From contig QLIY01000500.1 in NCBI GenBank assembly GCA_003260075.1, forward strand, positions 52,645-116,644: a stretch of DNA of 64,000 nt, written 5' to 3'. The notes beneath the pieces are model-generated. The model did not search any database. It worked only from the letters and a program-made list of their open reading frames with translations, and had not been told where the DNA came from. This DNA is from Phallusia mammillata. Taxonomy: Eukaryota > Chordata > Ascidiacea > Phlebobranchia > Ascidiidae. Within the stretch, counting starts at the first letter, position 1, and each line of letters starts with the position of its first letter. Positions 24,101 through 36,800 of the stretch are shown one piece after another. Both the position numbers and the translations under genes were made by a program.

Positions 24101-26114
24101 CCCATTTTTCCAGAGAGTATAGGCGTCGTTTATTGCAATTAAATGGGAAAAAATGTTGCACTTGTAAACAGGCGGTATTAAAACTATACGATACATTGCA
24201 TGTAAATTTGGTTGTGGAAAAATAAATAATATCATATTTGTGATTAAGGACTTGGATCAAGGGATCGTCAGTGCTGTTGTGTCTTCTCGGAATAACTTGG
24301 ATTTTCGGAGTGTTTTATGTTGACGATAAAACTGTTGTTATGGCATACATTTTTACTGTGTGCAACGCTTTGCAGGTTGGTGACAGCAAATTCATGTTTT
24401 GCCATTGAATGTTAGCTTCGCTGTTATCTTACAAACATAATTCTGACACTGCAAATTCTTTCAGGTCATATTACAAATATCACCTATCCTTGTTACAGGG
24501 CGTGTTCATTTTCATTTTTCCCCCCCCCCCAACGCTTTGCAGGTTGGTGACAGCAAATTCATGTTTTGCCATTGAATCTTAGCTTCTCTGTTATCTTACA
24601 AACATAATTCTGATACTGCAAATTCTTTCAGGTCATATTACAAATATCAACTATTCTTTTTACAGGGCGTGTTCATTTTCATTTTCCATTGTTTAATGAA
24701 CGATAGAGTCAGGGCAGAACTTTCAAAATATCTCAGGAGATCAAACTGCTGTCCGTCTTGCGTACGTCGTCGGTACCACGTGACATCAAGCGTCACGGCT
24801 CGATCGGCCTACGTCACCACAGCGTCATTCGTAAGCATTGCACACAAGATATGTGTATTCGAAATGTCTTTGATGCTTTAGCGCTGTTTTAGTAACTGAT
24901 AAAATGCGTTGGATGGTGTGCTTCTTCAAACGAAAACTTTGTTTTTAGGGCGTAAAGAGTCGAAACACGTCATCAGGAGTGAGGGAAAATTCGAGCCAGA
25001 CGATAAAGTCTTCATCATGGATAAAAGTCAAGACGTAAGATATTTCTATAATTCCAACAATTAATTGTAGGATTCGTTACAAGGCGTGGCGGGCAATTGT
25101 TGGCAAACAACCATAATTTCGCTGGTGTTGTTACTAACAGACCTGGTGCAAAACTTCGTAAGATCGTGGAAAGACAAGATACACCTTATTGGAGCAGTGA
25201 TTCGCCACAAAATATCGACAGCAATGGTTTGTTAAATTATACTTATTTAGCTAAAAATGGTTGGGCCTTAATAAGTTACAGAGGGTCACTTTTTGCCTTT
25301 TGCTGTTCACGTTCAATGAAGACAACTTTTTGTTTTTAATTATCGTTGCTAAAATTTTGCATTGCAGACAAGGCAACTAATACTCCGGATGATAATAACG
25401 AAGTTGAGGATGTTCCTTATTTTGGTTTGACTGTAACTAACCATGATGCAATGAAGGTTGAGGAAATTGATAATGGAACCAGCAGCACTCCTTCCACGAA
25501 TCAACAGGTAAGTTACAAACCAAAAAGTTCCTTTATTACAGCTGCTGCATCTTTACCGTTGCTCTGAGTATTATTTTAGCGTATTTTCAACCGCTAGGTA
25601 TTTGCAGCTGCGTGCTGTGCTTTCGTGCTACTTTAGCCTACCATCATGAGTTACTTAAGTTACTATGTTTGTTGCGTACCGTTGCACGTGAACAAAATAC
25701 AATCCAATACTGTCAAAGAACCTCAAATGTAAATTAAAAAAGTTAAACTTTACAAGGGGACCATTTTTTGAATTAAAAATTATATCGCCAGCCATTTTAC
25801 ATATTTTGTTGTTATAGGTAGACACTGTAAATTCTTCAACCGCCGAAGGCATTTCGGACCCGGGCCATGATGATTCAGACTGTTCGGGTCGTCTAAACAC
25901 TGATTCCTCGCCAAGCAAATCGCCAAGTCCTCGGCCATCCCATGAACAAGGACAAAATGGTCGTCACGACGCTTTATTACGTCATCACAGCATGCCGGTT
26001 CCTTCGAGAGGGCGGTCGGTGGAAAATTCTCCCCGCCACGAAAGAACAATTGACGATTCTCTGCTGTTTTTCAACTTGGATTTGTCCTTAAACTTGCAAA
26101 ATTTAAGAATGTAA
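4243..26114 (+). CDS. Large adhesion-class GPCR with LamG, EGF, PAN/apple and probable SUEL-lectin ectodomain
   Basis: Thirty-three exons join in phase into a predicted protein of about 1727 residues once duplicated exon segments are counted once; the sum of exon lengths is divisible by three. Order: signal peptide, laminin-G-like domain, EGF-like cysteines, an unassigned extracellular region, a PAN/apple domain, an EGF remnant, a SUEL-lectin-like segment, a Thr/Ser-rich stalk, a GAIN domain with an intact GPS (CDHLTNFAIL, cleavage expected between L and T), seven membrane helices of family B2 type and a Ser-rich cytoplasmic tail. Such receptors are self-cleaved in the ER and signal from the cell surface through a tethered agonist. 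I cannot assign it to a vertebrate subfamily; SUEL plus GAIN recalls latrophilins, but olfactomedin is absent. Exon 7 has two possible weak donors (after 13326 or 13332). A different gene is nested in its sixth intron on the other strand. Confidence 0.85.
6272..8063 (-). CDS. BTB/BACK kelch-like protein, nested in a GPCR intron
   Basis: Two coding exons (8063-6890 and 6732-6272) join in phase 1 to give 544 residues. A splice acceptor ends at 8101, so exon 2 starts at about 8100 and a 5' UTR exon must lie further right. The start chosen is ATG 8063, the first ATG after the acceptor. Residues ~5-130 fit a BTB fold (ENCDYFRAMFDSQMSE is the conserved DYFRAMF segment), followed by a BACK-like region (ATQVMPYARQYGLLEIQDIA) and a weakly conserved repeat region with YLYIVTSQYCW resembling degenerate kelch blades. 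Such proteins usually act as Cullin-3 substrate adaptors, but too few kelch motifs are clear to name a subfamily. It is antisense to, and wholly within, a 7-kb intron of the adhesion GPCR. Confidence 0.75.
8101..13186. other. Long intronic/intergenic stretch without a recognisable gene
   Basis: This belongs to the sixth GPCR intron and includes the upstream region of the BTB gene. ORFs at 9322-9613, 9793-10059, 11530-11802 and 12423-12614 show no family resemblance and no splice context. I see no tRNA or repeat with clear ends. A 5' UTR exon of the BTB gene should be somewhere to the right of 8101 but cannot be placed. Confidence 0.6.
13778..14006. repeat. Imperfect direct repeat split by C11, inside GPCR exon 9
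   Basis: Copies at 13778-13886 and 13898-14006 differ at two or so positions; C11 is at 13887-13897. The offset is 120 bp, so the frame stays open and the insert would read KTKPPPP before repeating. Confidence 0.95.
14046..14278. repeat. Imperfect direct repeat split by C10, inside GPCR exon 9
   Basis: Copies at 14046-14155 and 14167-14276 flank C10 at 14157-14166. The offset of 121 bp causes a frameshift. Discounting both repeats in this exon restores phase 1 at the donor after 14368. Confidence 0.95.
14410..14432. repeat. (TG)n/(CG)n microsatellite
   Basis: Alternating TGTG then GCGCGCGC in the intron after GPCR exon 9. Confidence 0.9.
16239..16641. repeat. Imperfect direct repeat (about 195 bp) split by C10, GPCR intron
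   Basis: Copies at 16239-16433 and 16447-16641 flank C10 at 16437-16446; offset 208 bp, several substitutions. Each copy carries one TGACGTCA palindrome. Confidence 0.95.
19378..19607. repeat. Direct repeat with a foreign 53-bp segment between C19 and C10
   Basis: Copies at 19378-19446 and 19529-19607 are nearly identical. Between them lie C19 (19447-19465), a 53-bp segment (19466-19518) with no counterpart nearby, and C10 (19519-19528). It sits in the intron before the exon at 19637. Confidence 0.95.
21325..21790. repeat. Compound C-run duplication in the intron before the GPS exon
   Basis: C11 at 21325-21335 is followed by copy 1 (21336-21499), C11 at 21502-21512, a unique segment 21513-21623, and copy 2 (21624-21789). 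The left part, 21171-21324, is not repeated. No coding function is apparent; phases show exon 23 joins directly to exon 24. Confidence 0.9.
22284..22666. repeat. Direct repeat of the TM1/TM2 exon split by a single N
   Basis: Copies at 22284-22473 and 22477-22666 surround one N at 22474. Both encode the same TM1/TM2 protein with mostly synonymous differences, including the GTAAG donor. Confidence 0.95.
24094..24103. repeat. C10 run without flanking duplication
   Basis: A run of 10 C in a GPCR intron; unlike the others, no repeated sequence is visible on its two sides. Confidence 0.85.
24363..24686. repeat. Imperfect direct repeat split by C11, spanning the TM7 exon start
   Basis: Copies at 24363-24518 and 24530-24686 flank the C run at 24520-24530. 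The first copy contains the end of exon 28, the intron and only the first bases of the TM7 exon; the second leads into the complete TM7 exon. Confidence 0.95.
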
Positions 26115-26240
26115 CCGTCAGTAGGCCTACTTATAAAACTGTGTCTTAATTGTGCCTTTGTTGTCATTTTTATGTGCATCTGATGTATGTGTGTGCCTAA
26201 AATGTAAAAGATTGCCTGTGTTAAAATGATGTGGTGTTTT

Positions 26241-26246
26241 AATAAA
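26241..26246 (+). terminator. Poly(A) signal of the GPCR gene
   Basis: AATAAA about 130 bp after the stop codon. Confidence 0.6.
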
Positions 26247-26850
26247 AGACTTTACCTTGTTTGAGTTAATAGGTATTTAGTGGCTGCGTTGTATTTTTTT
26301 TTATCAAATGATGTTGAAAGTTTTACAAAAATGCATATTTGATAAAATCGTTTGTAACACGAAAATAGCTTTACGGATTACGGATAGGTAATTTGGTAAA
26401 AAATAAATAAAAATGAAACACCAATCTTTTTGAACTTGGAACGATAAAATATTCTAACGCTCAGGATTATTTGGCAACAAAAATAGTTGCCTCGGTGATT
26501 TGTAACAAGAAAGTATTTTTGTTGTTGTTTCGAAGTTTCAAATTTCAAGTTAGGAAACGCTTTTGTTATAATTGACCATGCTTTTCTGGTACAGCGAAAT
26601 ACATTAGCCACAACAGAGTAAAACAAAGTGATTATTGCACATTTGTCATGTACGACAAAAAAAGATTATTTAAAGATTTAAAAAACTGTTGACGACTTTG
26701 TAAACAATAACATGAGAAAGTTATAGAATATGGGAAATGGACGAAAAAAGTATTAACATGACTACAGTGTTTAATTGTTTTAGAGACTAAAGAAATGAGT
26801 TAGTTCTGATTTTGACATAAACTGTGAGATCACCACAATCATACATTAAT

Positions 26851-27828
26851 ATGAATATTGATATTGTTGGTCGAGTTCGTCCCCCTCTTCCTGGTGAACC
26901 ACCAGCTAGCCTTAATATATCTGATGGAAAACGTGTTCATGTGCAACAAGGTGGAACATCTCACAGGTTTAACACAACTTTTCTTTATTGTATCCGCATT
27001 TTTTATTTTAATAAAAAAACTGGTTTATTTTTTGTTTTATGTAATTATGGCATTTTTTGATTGTCTTGGGACTGGCGAATATATACATAATGGTTCAAAA
27101 AATTTAATTTGTTTCTCTTTTTTCTCTTAAATTACTACTGTTTGGTGTATATTTGAAAACTATTTTTGTCTCAAAATAGGTTTCGACTTTCAACAGTCAT
27201 ATAGCTCTATTGGCTCTGTAAATTTGTAATTGGATATATATTACAAGACAGTTGGTTACTAATTTTTTTTTATAAATTTTGAATTCATTTTGTGCAGTTT
27301 TCAAATTCTATATCAGCAAGATGCAACAAACCAAGAATTATTCTCCAAAACAGTGCAACCACTTCTTGATCTATTTATTGCTGGATTCAACACATGTATG
27401 CTGATATATGGAGAAAGTGGTAAGTAATTTGTGCCACATAATATTTTCACAAAACTATGGTGTTTTGCTGCAATGGTGTTTTTATATGGTGTTTTGTATG
27501 ACACAATACAGCTTTAACAAAAACCTACTACGTATATACTTTGTGTGTGTTACACAAAGTACAAAAATGGCTTTGTAATTGATTTAGTGCAATATTATTT
27601 TGTTTTAGCAAATGAAATAAACTCAACTGAATAACTTATTTAGGAAGTGGAAAATCTTTTACATCAGTTGGAGAACAGGGAGGTGCACAACCTGGAGTAA
27701 TTCAGCAAGCAATCACTTATGCCACAGCAAATATTTTGGAGCAGAATGCTCAGCATCCAGGTAAGTTTAAGTTACTATAATGTTAGCAATATTTACATAG
27801 AATTGTTTAGGATGACACATTTGCTCTT

Positions 27829-27874
<46 letters not shown>

Positions 27875-30800
27875 TACATGTGTGATAAACTGCAGCCATA
27901 TTGAGAGGTTTGCGAAAAAATGGGATATTAAGTTTAAATGAAATTAATTTTAGGTAGGTCGAAATTAATATTTTAATGAAAACATGGGATGTTGCCTTTA
28001 AACCAGTGCTTGAAACAAAAAATGTGTCTTATCATGGATTTTTTTGCACTTTTAGAACCCTCATTTGCTGTGTCTGAGGGAACTCAAACCTCTCCCAGGG
28101 AGAGGGGTCGGCTACTTATGTATCAGTATGAAATCTACAATGAAATAATCAAAGATTTGATGGCTGCCAGGGGATCCTTGTCAGGTAATTACCCAAGCAC
28201 TCAATAGCAAATGCTAACCAATCATTGAAACTACTGTATATTTATGCTTTAAACAGGTAGGACTGGACAGACCCCTATGGAAATTCAATACTCAGCTGAC
28301 AAGGGAATGTATGTCAAAAATCTTCAGTATGAAGTGTGTAGGAACCCCGTAGAAGCAGTTGCTGGTGTGTATGATATAGCTGACAAGAATTGGTGCAGAA
28401 AATGTCAATCTTTTTGTTTGTTAAAGGGTTTTGGCAAGCTTGGGTGTCTAGAACTGCTATTACTACTGACTTTGGACCATCTACCAATTTTGCAACATAC
28501 ATTTTCCAACTGGAACTGTTTATGGTAAGTGTGTGTGATTGTGTTGGGGTACCAGAGTATATCAGTGAATGTTTTTTTATGTGTCAAAGTGTTTGTTAAA
28601 TTCAGGGAAATGATGAAAGCAACCATTAGTTTGTGGTCTGTATTACTAACTTATAACAGTTACTAATAAACTGTTTTTTGAAAAACATTACCTTTATGCC
28701 AATACATTCATTTTTATGTTACCCTAAAGGTAAACATAATACTACTTATAATGCCATAACATTGCAATTTGTTTAGATGACAGATGAAAATCCGCTTCCT
28801 AATCGATCCACCTTTACAGTAATTCGTTTACCTGGAGCAGAGAAATTAGCAGATGATCTTTCACGCACACGCTTAAGAGAGGGCCCCATGCTCTCCAAGT
28901 CGATTATGGCATTTAACAAACTGACTTCAGACTTGGCAAGACAACCTGAACCAGAACGAGTGATTAACTACAGGTTTGCAGAAAGAAAAACTATTTGTTC
29001 TCATTTAATTATTTTGTTTCCAACATCCGTGGTAATATTTTTTGATCATGTTCATGACAAGTTTGGCAGTAAAATTTGCAATTGTGTTAAAAAACGTCTA
29101 TCTTATCATCTGTTTGGAGTTAGGTTTATTACGTTTGGTGATCAACAAAATGAAAATTGCTGTGCATTGTCAAAACGTTACGGAATGCATACTATATTGT
29201 TGGATCAGTGTTTAACGAGCTGCAGCTACACCAACACCATCAATACGAAGCGTTGAAAATTTGAATTCTTCAAGTTTATATTTGATAAAATCCGAGCCAT
29301 TTTTTTGTTTGCCGAACAAGCATAAACATCTGAAACAGGATTACAAGTAGCAGCTTGGCAAGCTATATTGTAGTTTTAGTTATAGTCTGTTTGTACACTT
29401 TAAGCTTCCTAAAGGCAATATATTACAACAATCACTGTACCAACTTGATTATACAATTAAATTCTAAGGTTAATTTGCCCAAGAAAGTTTTATTTAAAGT
29501 CATATACTTTCTTTTACGCAAATCCAAAGAAAGACTGTTGGCGGAAAAAAACTTGTTCACTGGTTGAGAATCTGTGTACAGTAAAATGCAAAAAAGAATT
29601 TAAAGCACACATTAGCGTTCTTGGTTAAAGTTTGACTCTAAAAAAAGGTTACTGTCAAGAAATGTTTTCACATTGTGCTTAGACGATTTACTTTCTTAGT
29701 GATTCCAAACTGACGTCACTGTTGGAGGACATTTTGGGAGGAAACTGCAAAACTCGCGTAATTTGTTGCCTTCCGCCCAACGGTAACCGAACCGAAGTTT
29801 TATCGGCTGTCCTCAATGGTTGTGGACTTCTGTCGCAAGTCAAAAACTACCCCATAATCAATGACTGTCTTGCACAGGTATAATGAAAAGTGATTAGATG
29901 TATTTCAAGAGAAATTTTCGTCTGTGGCAATTTGTGCAAAACAGGTTTTGTTTTGTCCTAGAACCTTGTAACGCAATTTCGGACCAGGACGAACAACTCA
30001 CTGCAGCTAGGTGGCGTAGGAGAGGCTAGCGCCGGCGCTGGTCTAATGTCACGTCCGGACCTACAGGATCAACTGTTAAAAATCACAAGTGACAACGTAT
30101 GTTACGTTTATAAAATGTTATGCTTCGTAATGTAAATTAGCGTTTTTTGATTTTATGGTGTAGTTATATAATGATGTCTTTTTTCCATAGAACAATAAAG
30201 TAAACATGATTGTACATGAAAGTAAATATGAATATACGTGAAGATGCTCATAAAAACAGATTGTTTGACTGGTGTGAAGGCATGATTGATTGCTTATTGT
30301 TTGGCAAACATATCTTGTTGCTTTTGGGGGCGATAGGCATTTTCGATGAGAATACTTATCATTAAAAATTATTACAAATTAAATTTTGTTGTTAAGTTGT
30401 ATAAAAAACAAACAGAAACCAAATTCACGTTAGGTAAAACTATTTATCCGTTGTATTTTGTTGAATAGTATACGTGGCAAATCAAATAAACTAGACGTAT
30501 AATTGGTGCATTTAAATGGATGCGTTTCTTTGTTCTCACGTATACGTAAACTTATAAGTATACAACCTTTTTCAAATATTTTTTTAGACTCAGCTTCGTG
30601 AGAGAAACGATCGCTTGTTCCAGCGGCTTGAACAAATTCAAGACAAAATGACGGAGATTGCGAAATCAAAATCCGAGATCTCATCGAAGCTTGTAGCGAG
30701 CGAAGAGGAAAAACTTAAGGTATAGACAAAAAATCTCGCAAAATACTTATTGTTACGAATCTTGTGGTCTACCAGCAAGTTTCACCTTAAAGTTTAAAGC

Positions 30801-33800
30801 GGGGCTAAAATTAGGGCCCGAATCCGAAAGTATAAGGCCCGAATGCTTATTCTAACTCATGTACATTATATCTGGGTGTTTAATAAAATGCATCTCTGCT
30901 TTTAATGCAGGTGTCAAAAGGTTTGGTGGAGCTTCAGTTAGAAAACAACAGACTCACTGAAGAATACGAATCGGAGAATTTTGAACTCAAAAATAAGGTG
31001 GGTGACAATTAAAAAGTTTGAGTAAACTTATTTTCATTTAGTAAACAAAACAAACGTACCTTTTATACGATCTCTGTTTTCTACTATCGTATACGAAAAT
31101 GAAAAAAAGCAATTCCCATGTCTCGTTGTTAGATTTTGACCCTTGAAAACCAACTGGTGGAGTTCGAGTTGGAGAAAAGTAAATTTGCCCGCAGCCACGA
31201 CTTATCAGCTGAACATACAAGACAACTTGAGGAAAACCGTAAGACGATTGCGGATGAGTTCGTGGCATTGAAGAAGAAAGCTTTGGACCAAGAAAAGCAA
31301 CTGACAGAACAGGTGTGTTTATTGAGTTCGTAAATGTTTTCGTATGTCCACAAACATGTTTAAAGCATTATTCCTTTACACAAAACACAAAAACAAAAGC
31401 CCTTTGCTGACAAAATGGAATTGTATAATTCTACATAGATAAACCAGTACTAAGTTTTGCTGTATGTTGCTGTTGTGACTTTCGATATATTTGACGGTTT
31501 ATGTGAAACAGGTTTCGTTACGTTCTTACCTTAATCTCATAAATTTGTTGGGGACTTTAATGTCACATTCTAAAACTTTCATTGATACCTTTTTTCCCTT
31601 ACAAATATGTTGAATGGCAAATTTAGCACATATTAACGATGTTAAAATTGGGAGCAACGTGATTAACTGTCTTAAACTTGATTGATTTCGCAATCCAACT
31701 GTACCACGCGTTTGGTGTTCTAAAAATAACTTTTTTGCAAACATTAACAAAAGCAACACTCTCCTCTGCAGATTCGCAAAAATAATGAAATGAGAGCAGA
31801 ACTGGGCCGTCTTATCGAGACTGAAGCAGCGTTGCTTGATCTCCGTGACAACGTGGAACGTCGACGTCAGGCCCACGATGACGCAACCAAGGAGTTGGAT
31901 CGTGCGCGTGACGTATTGCGTGACGCAAACATGCAAGCTACGAACGCGAGCAACGAAGATCCGCTGGAGGCGCTCAAGGCCAGGAGAGCTCAGCTCCAAA
32001 GAGAAGCTTTGGACAAATCGGTATGGGTAGCGTGGTCAACTTATTTCATTCGTAAATAGAGTTAATATTCAACCAAAATTGTAAGTCGGGCCGGGTTTTT
32101 TGAGTCAGGTTTGGGCTTACGTTTTTATAAAACGGGTTTAAATCGGACCTGACTTAACACTGGGCATAATTTTTGCTCACTTTTTTTGTTTGGGTTCAGG
32201 CCGGGTTTCAGTTTTGTCCTTTTGGGTTAGGGCCACAATTTCAGGCCCGCTTACAACTATGAAAACTGGACTAGTGTTTTCCAAGCTTTAATGTAGCACG
32301 CTAACAAACTACATTTTTATTCTGCTCAAAACCCCAAGAAGAATTGTTTAGTTTTCTGTTCGGTGGTAACAGATCCTAATATATAGAGTTTTCGTGTGTC
32401 ATGCGCAGCCTTTATGTCAGGGGTCGGCAACCTTTTAGGCGACGCGTGCCAATTTACTTGTTATTTCCATGTGTTAATGACCTCGCGTGCCAACGTTTTT
32501 CTAAACAATGGTGGTTCGTGCCAGCAGATATCAATAATAAAGAGAAAGCAGAGTGTTTTGTGCATGTAACACTGAATTTAAGACAACGGTATGATAACAA
32601 CTGTAAACAAGCAATGTAACAGGTTAAATTGTTACTTCAATATAAACACGCAAATCGGTTGGCATGCCATGAAAAACAACCTCGCAAGCTTTATCCTGAA
32701 CCGTTTTTATTCCATTATATTTAACAAGTTGCGGACTCTTATGTTCGACTGCCGTTAGTTTAACTTCTAAAGACTTACATGGTAAATGTAGACCAAGGTC
32801 AACGCTATCATACACTTGACAGCTTCTTGATGGGTCGCCCCGTGGTGGAAAGAATGACGTACTTTCGCGCATGCGCCAAACCTATGACGAACAAACAAGG
32901 AAACTAGAATCGAGGTTAGAAGAATTGAAAGCTCAACTTGCTGCTGCTTATGCGGGAATCCAATCTGCAAACAAGAAATCAGCCGAACAGACCACAGTAA
33001 GCTGGTTTTGAGAATTTGTAGGTGCCTAATTGAAACATAATAGTTTAAAAGGAGATTTTCTTAATGGAAAACCAAGATGTTTTTTTGTCTCAAACATTGA
33101 ACCGTTTCTTTACAACGATATAAAGGCTTCCAATGTCGACCCGTAGACTAAAACATTTTCTTCAAACAGCCCAGCCGAGGCCAATCTGTTTTTCGATTAC
33201 GAAATAAATTCCAAAACTTGCCAAAATCGTCGAAAATGCATTTTGTAACTCTTCATTTTGATCAAAAAGTCTTAAGACTAAAATTTTGTACTTTTTCACC
33301 AAATCAAAATTGTCACATGTGAAAAAATATCCTGAATAAAAGATTCAACAATGTGACCCTTTGTAAAAAAAATCTGGAGACCCATTTCTTAATATGATTT
33401 AACATAAACATAAAGTATTATTTTAAAAACAAAACAAATTACTTTTGTTTTATTTTCGTATGTACGAATTGGGCAAAACAGATTGTTACCGAAAATCGTT
33501 TCATGCAGACCATGTTAGCGTTGAAAGAACGACAGGAGAAAAGTTCGGAGGACGTCACTCGACTTCAACAACAACTTAAAGAAGCGAATGAAGATTACAG
33601 AAGACGTTTGTGGAGATACGTACAAGATATTGCTGTAAGTACGCTACTGCGTCATAGTGTAATGACGTGACTGACGTCATTATGTTACTGTGACGTCGTT
33701 GCAAGATTTTTTTTATCGCCAAACAAGAGTTTGCCGATTAACAAAATAGGCTTGAAAATGTGTTTGCCAAACATGAAACAGTATGCTAGAATTCAGGGAT

Positions 33801-36800
33801 CGGCAACCTTTTTCCAAAACGCCTAAATTTGTTTATCAGCTGGGATAATGTTTCAAATCATTTGACCTGAAAAGTATACGGACCGGTAACGAACTTCTCG
33901 CATACCGGCACTGTGCCGCGGCCCGGCGGTTGCCGACCACTGTGCTAGATAGGCTTGCCGTAAAATAGTAAAACCTTCAAAATGTGTTATTGTGTCACGA
34001 TTTCCTTGATTTGTTTGTTCAACAAAAATGTGTTTGAGCCACAAACAGAAACTTTCAGGTTTCTATATGTCTTTTGTTCGTTGACTAAACCATTTAATAT
34101 ATGTTTGGCTTTTATGCCTATAGATACGGTTTTAAATCACTGTACATTTACGTTGAATGCAAAACTCTGTCTGGCCATTATTTAAAGCAAATCTCGCTCT
34201 TGCGTTGCCTGGGAGTTAATGCTATAATTAAACACCTTTTACACCAGACAAATTATCCACTAATGGTGTTTTTGGCATTCTTCACGTCTATCTTAACCAG
34301 AACTCACAATCCTTTCTGTTGCAGGATTTTGTGGATAACGGACCTCCGTCTGGACCTGACAACGACAAAAATCGAAGCAAATCGAACCCGGCTTCTGCCA
34401 CTATGCAACGATATGTTGACGGGATGCTAAAGGTATTACCAAATAATAACTTATTCTGTATCAATTATAACAAAAAAATGTTTTATTTGTGTTTAACTAT
34501 TATACAAGGCTACGGTGGGTAAAATGTGTTCTCAAAATAAAGTTGGCTTATTGAAGTAGTAATATTTGTTGCACCGTATCCGGGCAATTGTTATTTTGTT
34601 TTTAAATGTAGACAGTACGCCTAATGCTCCTTTTGTAGGCTCCTTGAGATGGCCAAATAGCAAAATCAGAGTTTGCGTGTAGACCTTGGACCGTTTCTTG
34701 TAACATTTAGGGGTTGACTGGAAAACCGATAAACGATAGCATACATGGATAAACTTAAAGGTTTCCTATAAAAAATAGGAAAAGAGTCTAATTAATTGAC
34801 ATGCCCTAGTCCGATTGCTGTATTTGATGACCAAGTTAAAAACCCTTCGTTTATGTCATACCAGCAGGTTTAAATTCCATGCAATACATAAATTACTTTG
34901 TTACAATTTAAAAAAATAAAAGCGTTTGAATTTAGGGATATTTTCCATTACAGGAAATGAAGTCGGCATTCCGATCACGTGAGGAACAGCTTAGCAACGC
35001 GGCTCGCAACTTCAAGAAACAGTCGAAGCGAGTTTCGCAGCGTCACGAAAAATTGCTGATTCATTACAGGTGTGCTGATAACAGTTTGACAGATATTTAA
35101 GTTGTAAACTGATCTACTTTTTTGGTGTAGTATGATACGGGAGGATTATGCTAAAGGCAAACACAAATCCTGCTTTTATATTTTATATTTAACTTTGTGG
35201 TAGTCATTAATAGAGATGGGCCGAGCCAGAACCCAAGTACTCTCGGTCCTCGGCCGAATAGTTGCACAAACTGACCCGAGCATCAAATTTGCGTGTTTAT
35301 GCCTTGCTAACATACGAAACTAGTGTTTGAAAGGGTATCCAAGAACATAAATGAAAATGACCGCTGTTGACATAAGGGAGCTTGGAAAGCTGCAAAACTA
35401 GCGTAGATATACGAATGTTTGTGACATCATAATACGACATCGTGCTCGACCAAAAAGAACATTTGCAGTTTTGGCACAATCCTAGTCTTTTAACAAAAAT
35501 GTCGTTCAACTGGTGTTAATGTTAAACAAAAATATTAGTTGTTTCTATCCATAACTTGTATTTTCGCTGACGTTTCGTTAAATATGCAACCTGGTGGACG
35601 AAAACGCCTGTACAGCATTTACAATCCTAGTCATTAATAAAATAAAACCTGCAACGAGGCAGAAAAATATGAATATTGTTTTGGTCTTGCTCGTTCTTTA
35701 GAGTCTAAACCCCAAACTGCTCATCACCAGAATTCTACGTGACCAGTTGGAATTTCTGGGTTCTGTCGCTGATCGTCAACCTACTGATCCAGAGCGCCAG
35801 AGTCCTCTCTCGGGCTTTCCGCCAGTCGATTTAGGTCCGGATCCGTCCGAAATGGTCGTGACTGAGAACGATCTGGTGTCGGAAAACGCACTGGAAATGA
35901 ACAAACTTCGAGCGATTTTGGCGAGAACAAAAGCCGAGTTGGCTGGCGCTAAAGCTGAAGTTCAAAGGCATAAACAGATGGATAAGACGCTGTGAGTATT
36001 TGGATCAATGGGTTTTAGTTTTTTTTACGTTTGTACCTGTTGATCATCCATTAAAATTACGTACCCTTTGTCTGTAATGAATGGCAAATTTATAAAAAAA
36101 AGTGTGAAAATTTACATGAAATTCTAATGCATATTGTGAGAAGTGGTACTCGTTCCATAGCGTACAAGTGTTAAAATATTTTTTGGCTAACATTTATAAC
36201 CATGCTGAAACACATCTTGAACTTGGTTTTTCGAATTTGTGTCACGGCTGCGAACGTTGTTGGTTGGTGATAAAACTTACCCTGACAAGATATTTACATT
36301 TCTAATGAATAACGACATTGATTCGACTTAATAAATTCGTATTGGTTAAAAAATAGCGACGTTTAATTACACACAAAGGCTATTTGCTGTAATATTTTAC
36401 AAAAGTTGAATAAAACACATCTGACTTCAGTTTCACATTGTTTCACAATTAAACTTTAGTTATACTGTGTATGTTCGCAGGGTTTTGCAGGTGAGCATGC
36501 CCCGCCAAAAAAGTTTTTGTTTTCGAAAAACTTAATCTGACGTATCATTGTCCTTAACTAATTTTTCACTCTTACACAGGGCACCTCTGCGACCGATCGG
36601 TCATTCATTTCCTGGAGCACGTAACAGTTACGACAACGGGCAACTGCGCATGCGCGATATGCAAATGAACTCGCAGTTGGAGCGGGAACGCGCTGAATTG
36701 TTGACGAGAGCAACGGTTGCCGAGCAACAAGCACGTGAACAGCAGGAATACATTGACACTCATTTGACGAGGTATGCTTTGCATTTTTCTGGCCAAAAGT

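Larger units (their letters stand above)
22250..26114 (+). other. GPCR exons 25-33: seven-helix domain and cytoplasmic tail
   Basis: Exons: 22250-22456, 23084-23307, 23816-23977, 24249-24375, 24666-24830, 24949-25034, 25141-25226, 25368-25507, 25818-26114. Helix signatures of adhesion receptors are visible: IHKNLCVTLALGQ (TM2), LHYLFLSVFCWMSIEGLHLY (TM3), CWLKAKGDYLIWSFVGP (ECL2/TM5), LLCLLGITWIFGVFYV (TM6) and GVFIFIFHCLMN (TM7). The tail is about 250 residues, Ser/Asp-rich, without an obvious PDZ-binding end. TM1/TM2 exon and the TM7 exon start are present twice because of duplications. Confidence 0.92.

Noticed and set aside
27719-27904. ORF with a 14-proline tract
   Set aside because: It reads through the C45 run in a CCDC78 intron and lacks splice or family support.
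36480-36489. A 10-bp microexon candidate (acceptor CGCAG, donor GTGAGC) between two CCDC78 exons
   Set aside because: Including it shifts the next exon out of the conserved CCDC78 frame, while direct joining of 35991 to 36580 keeps phase 2 and the known sequence.
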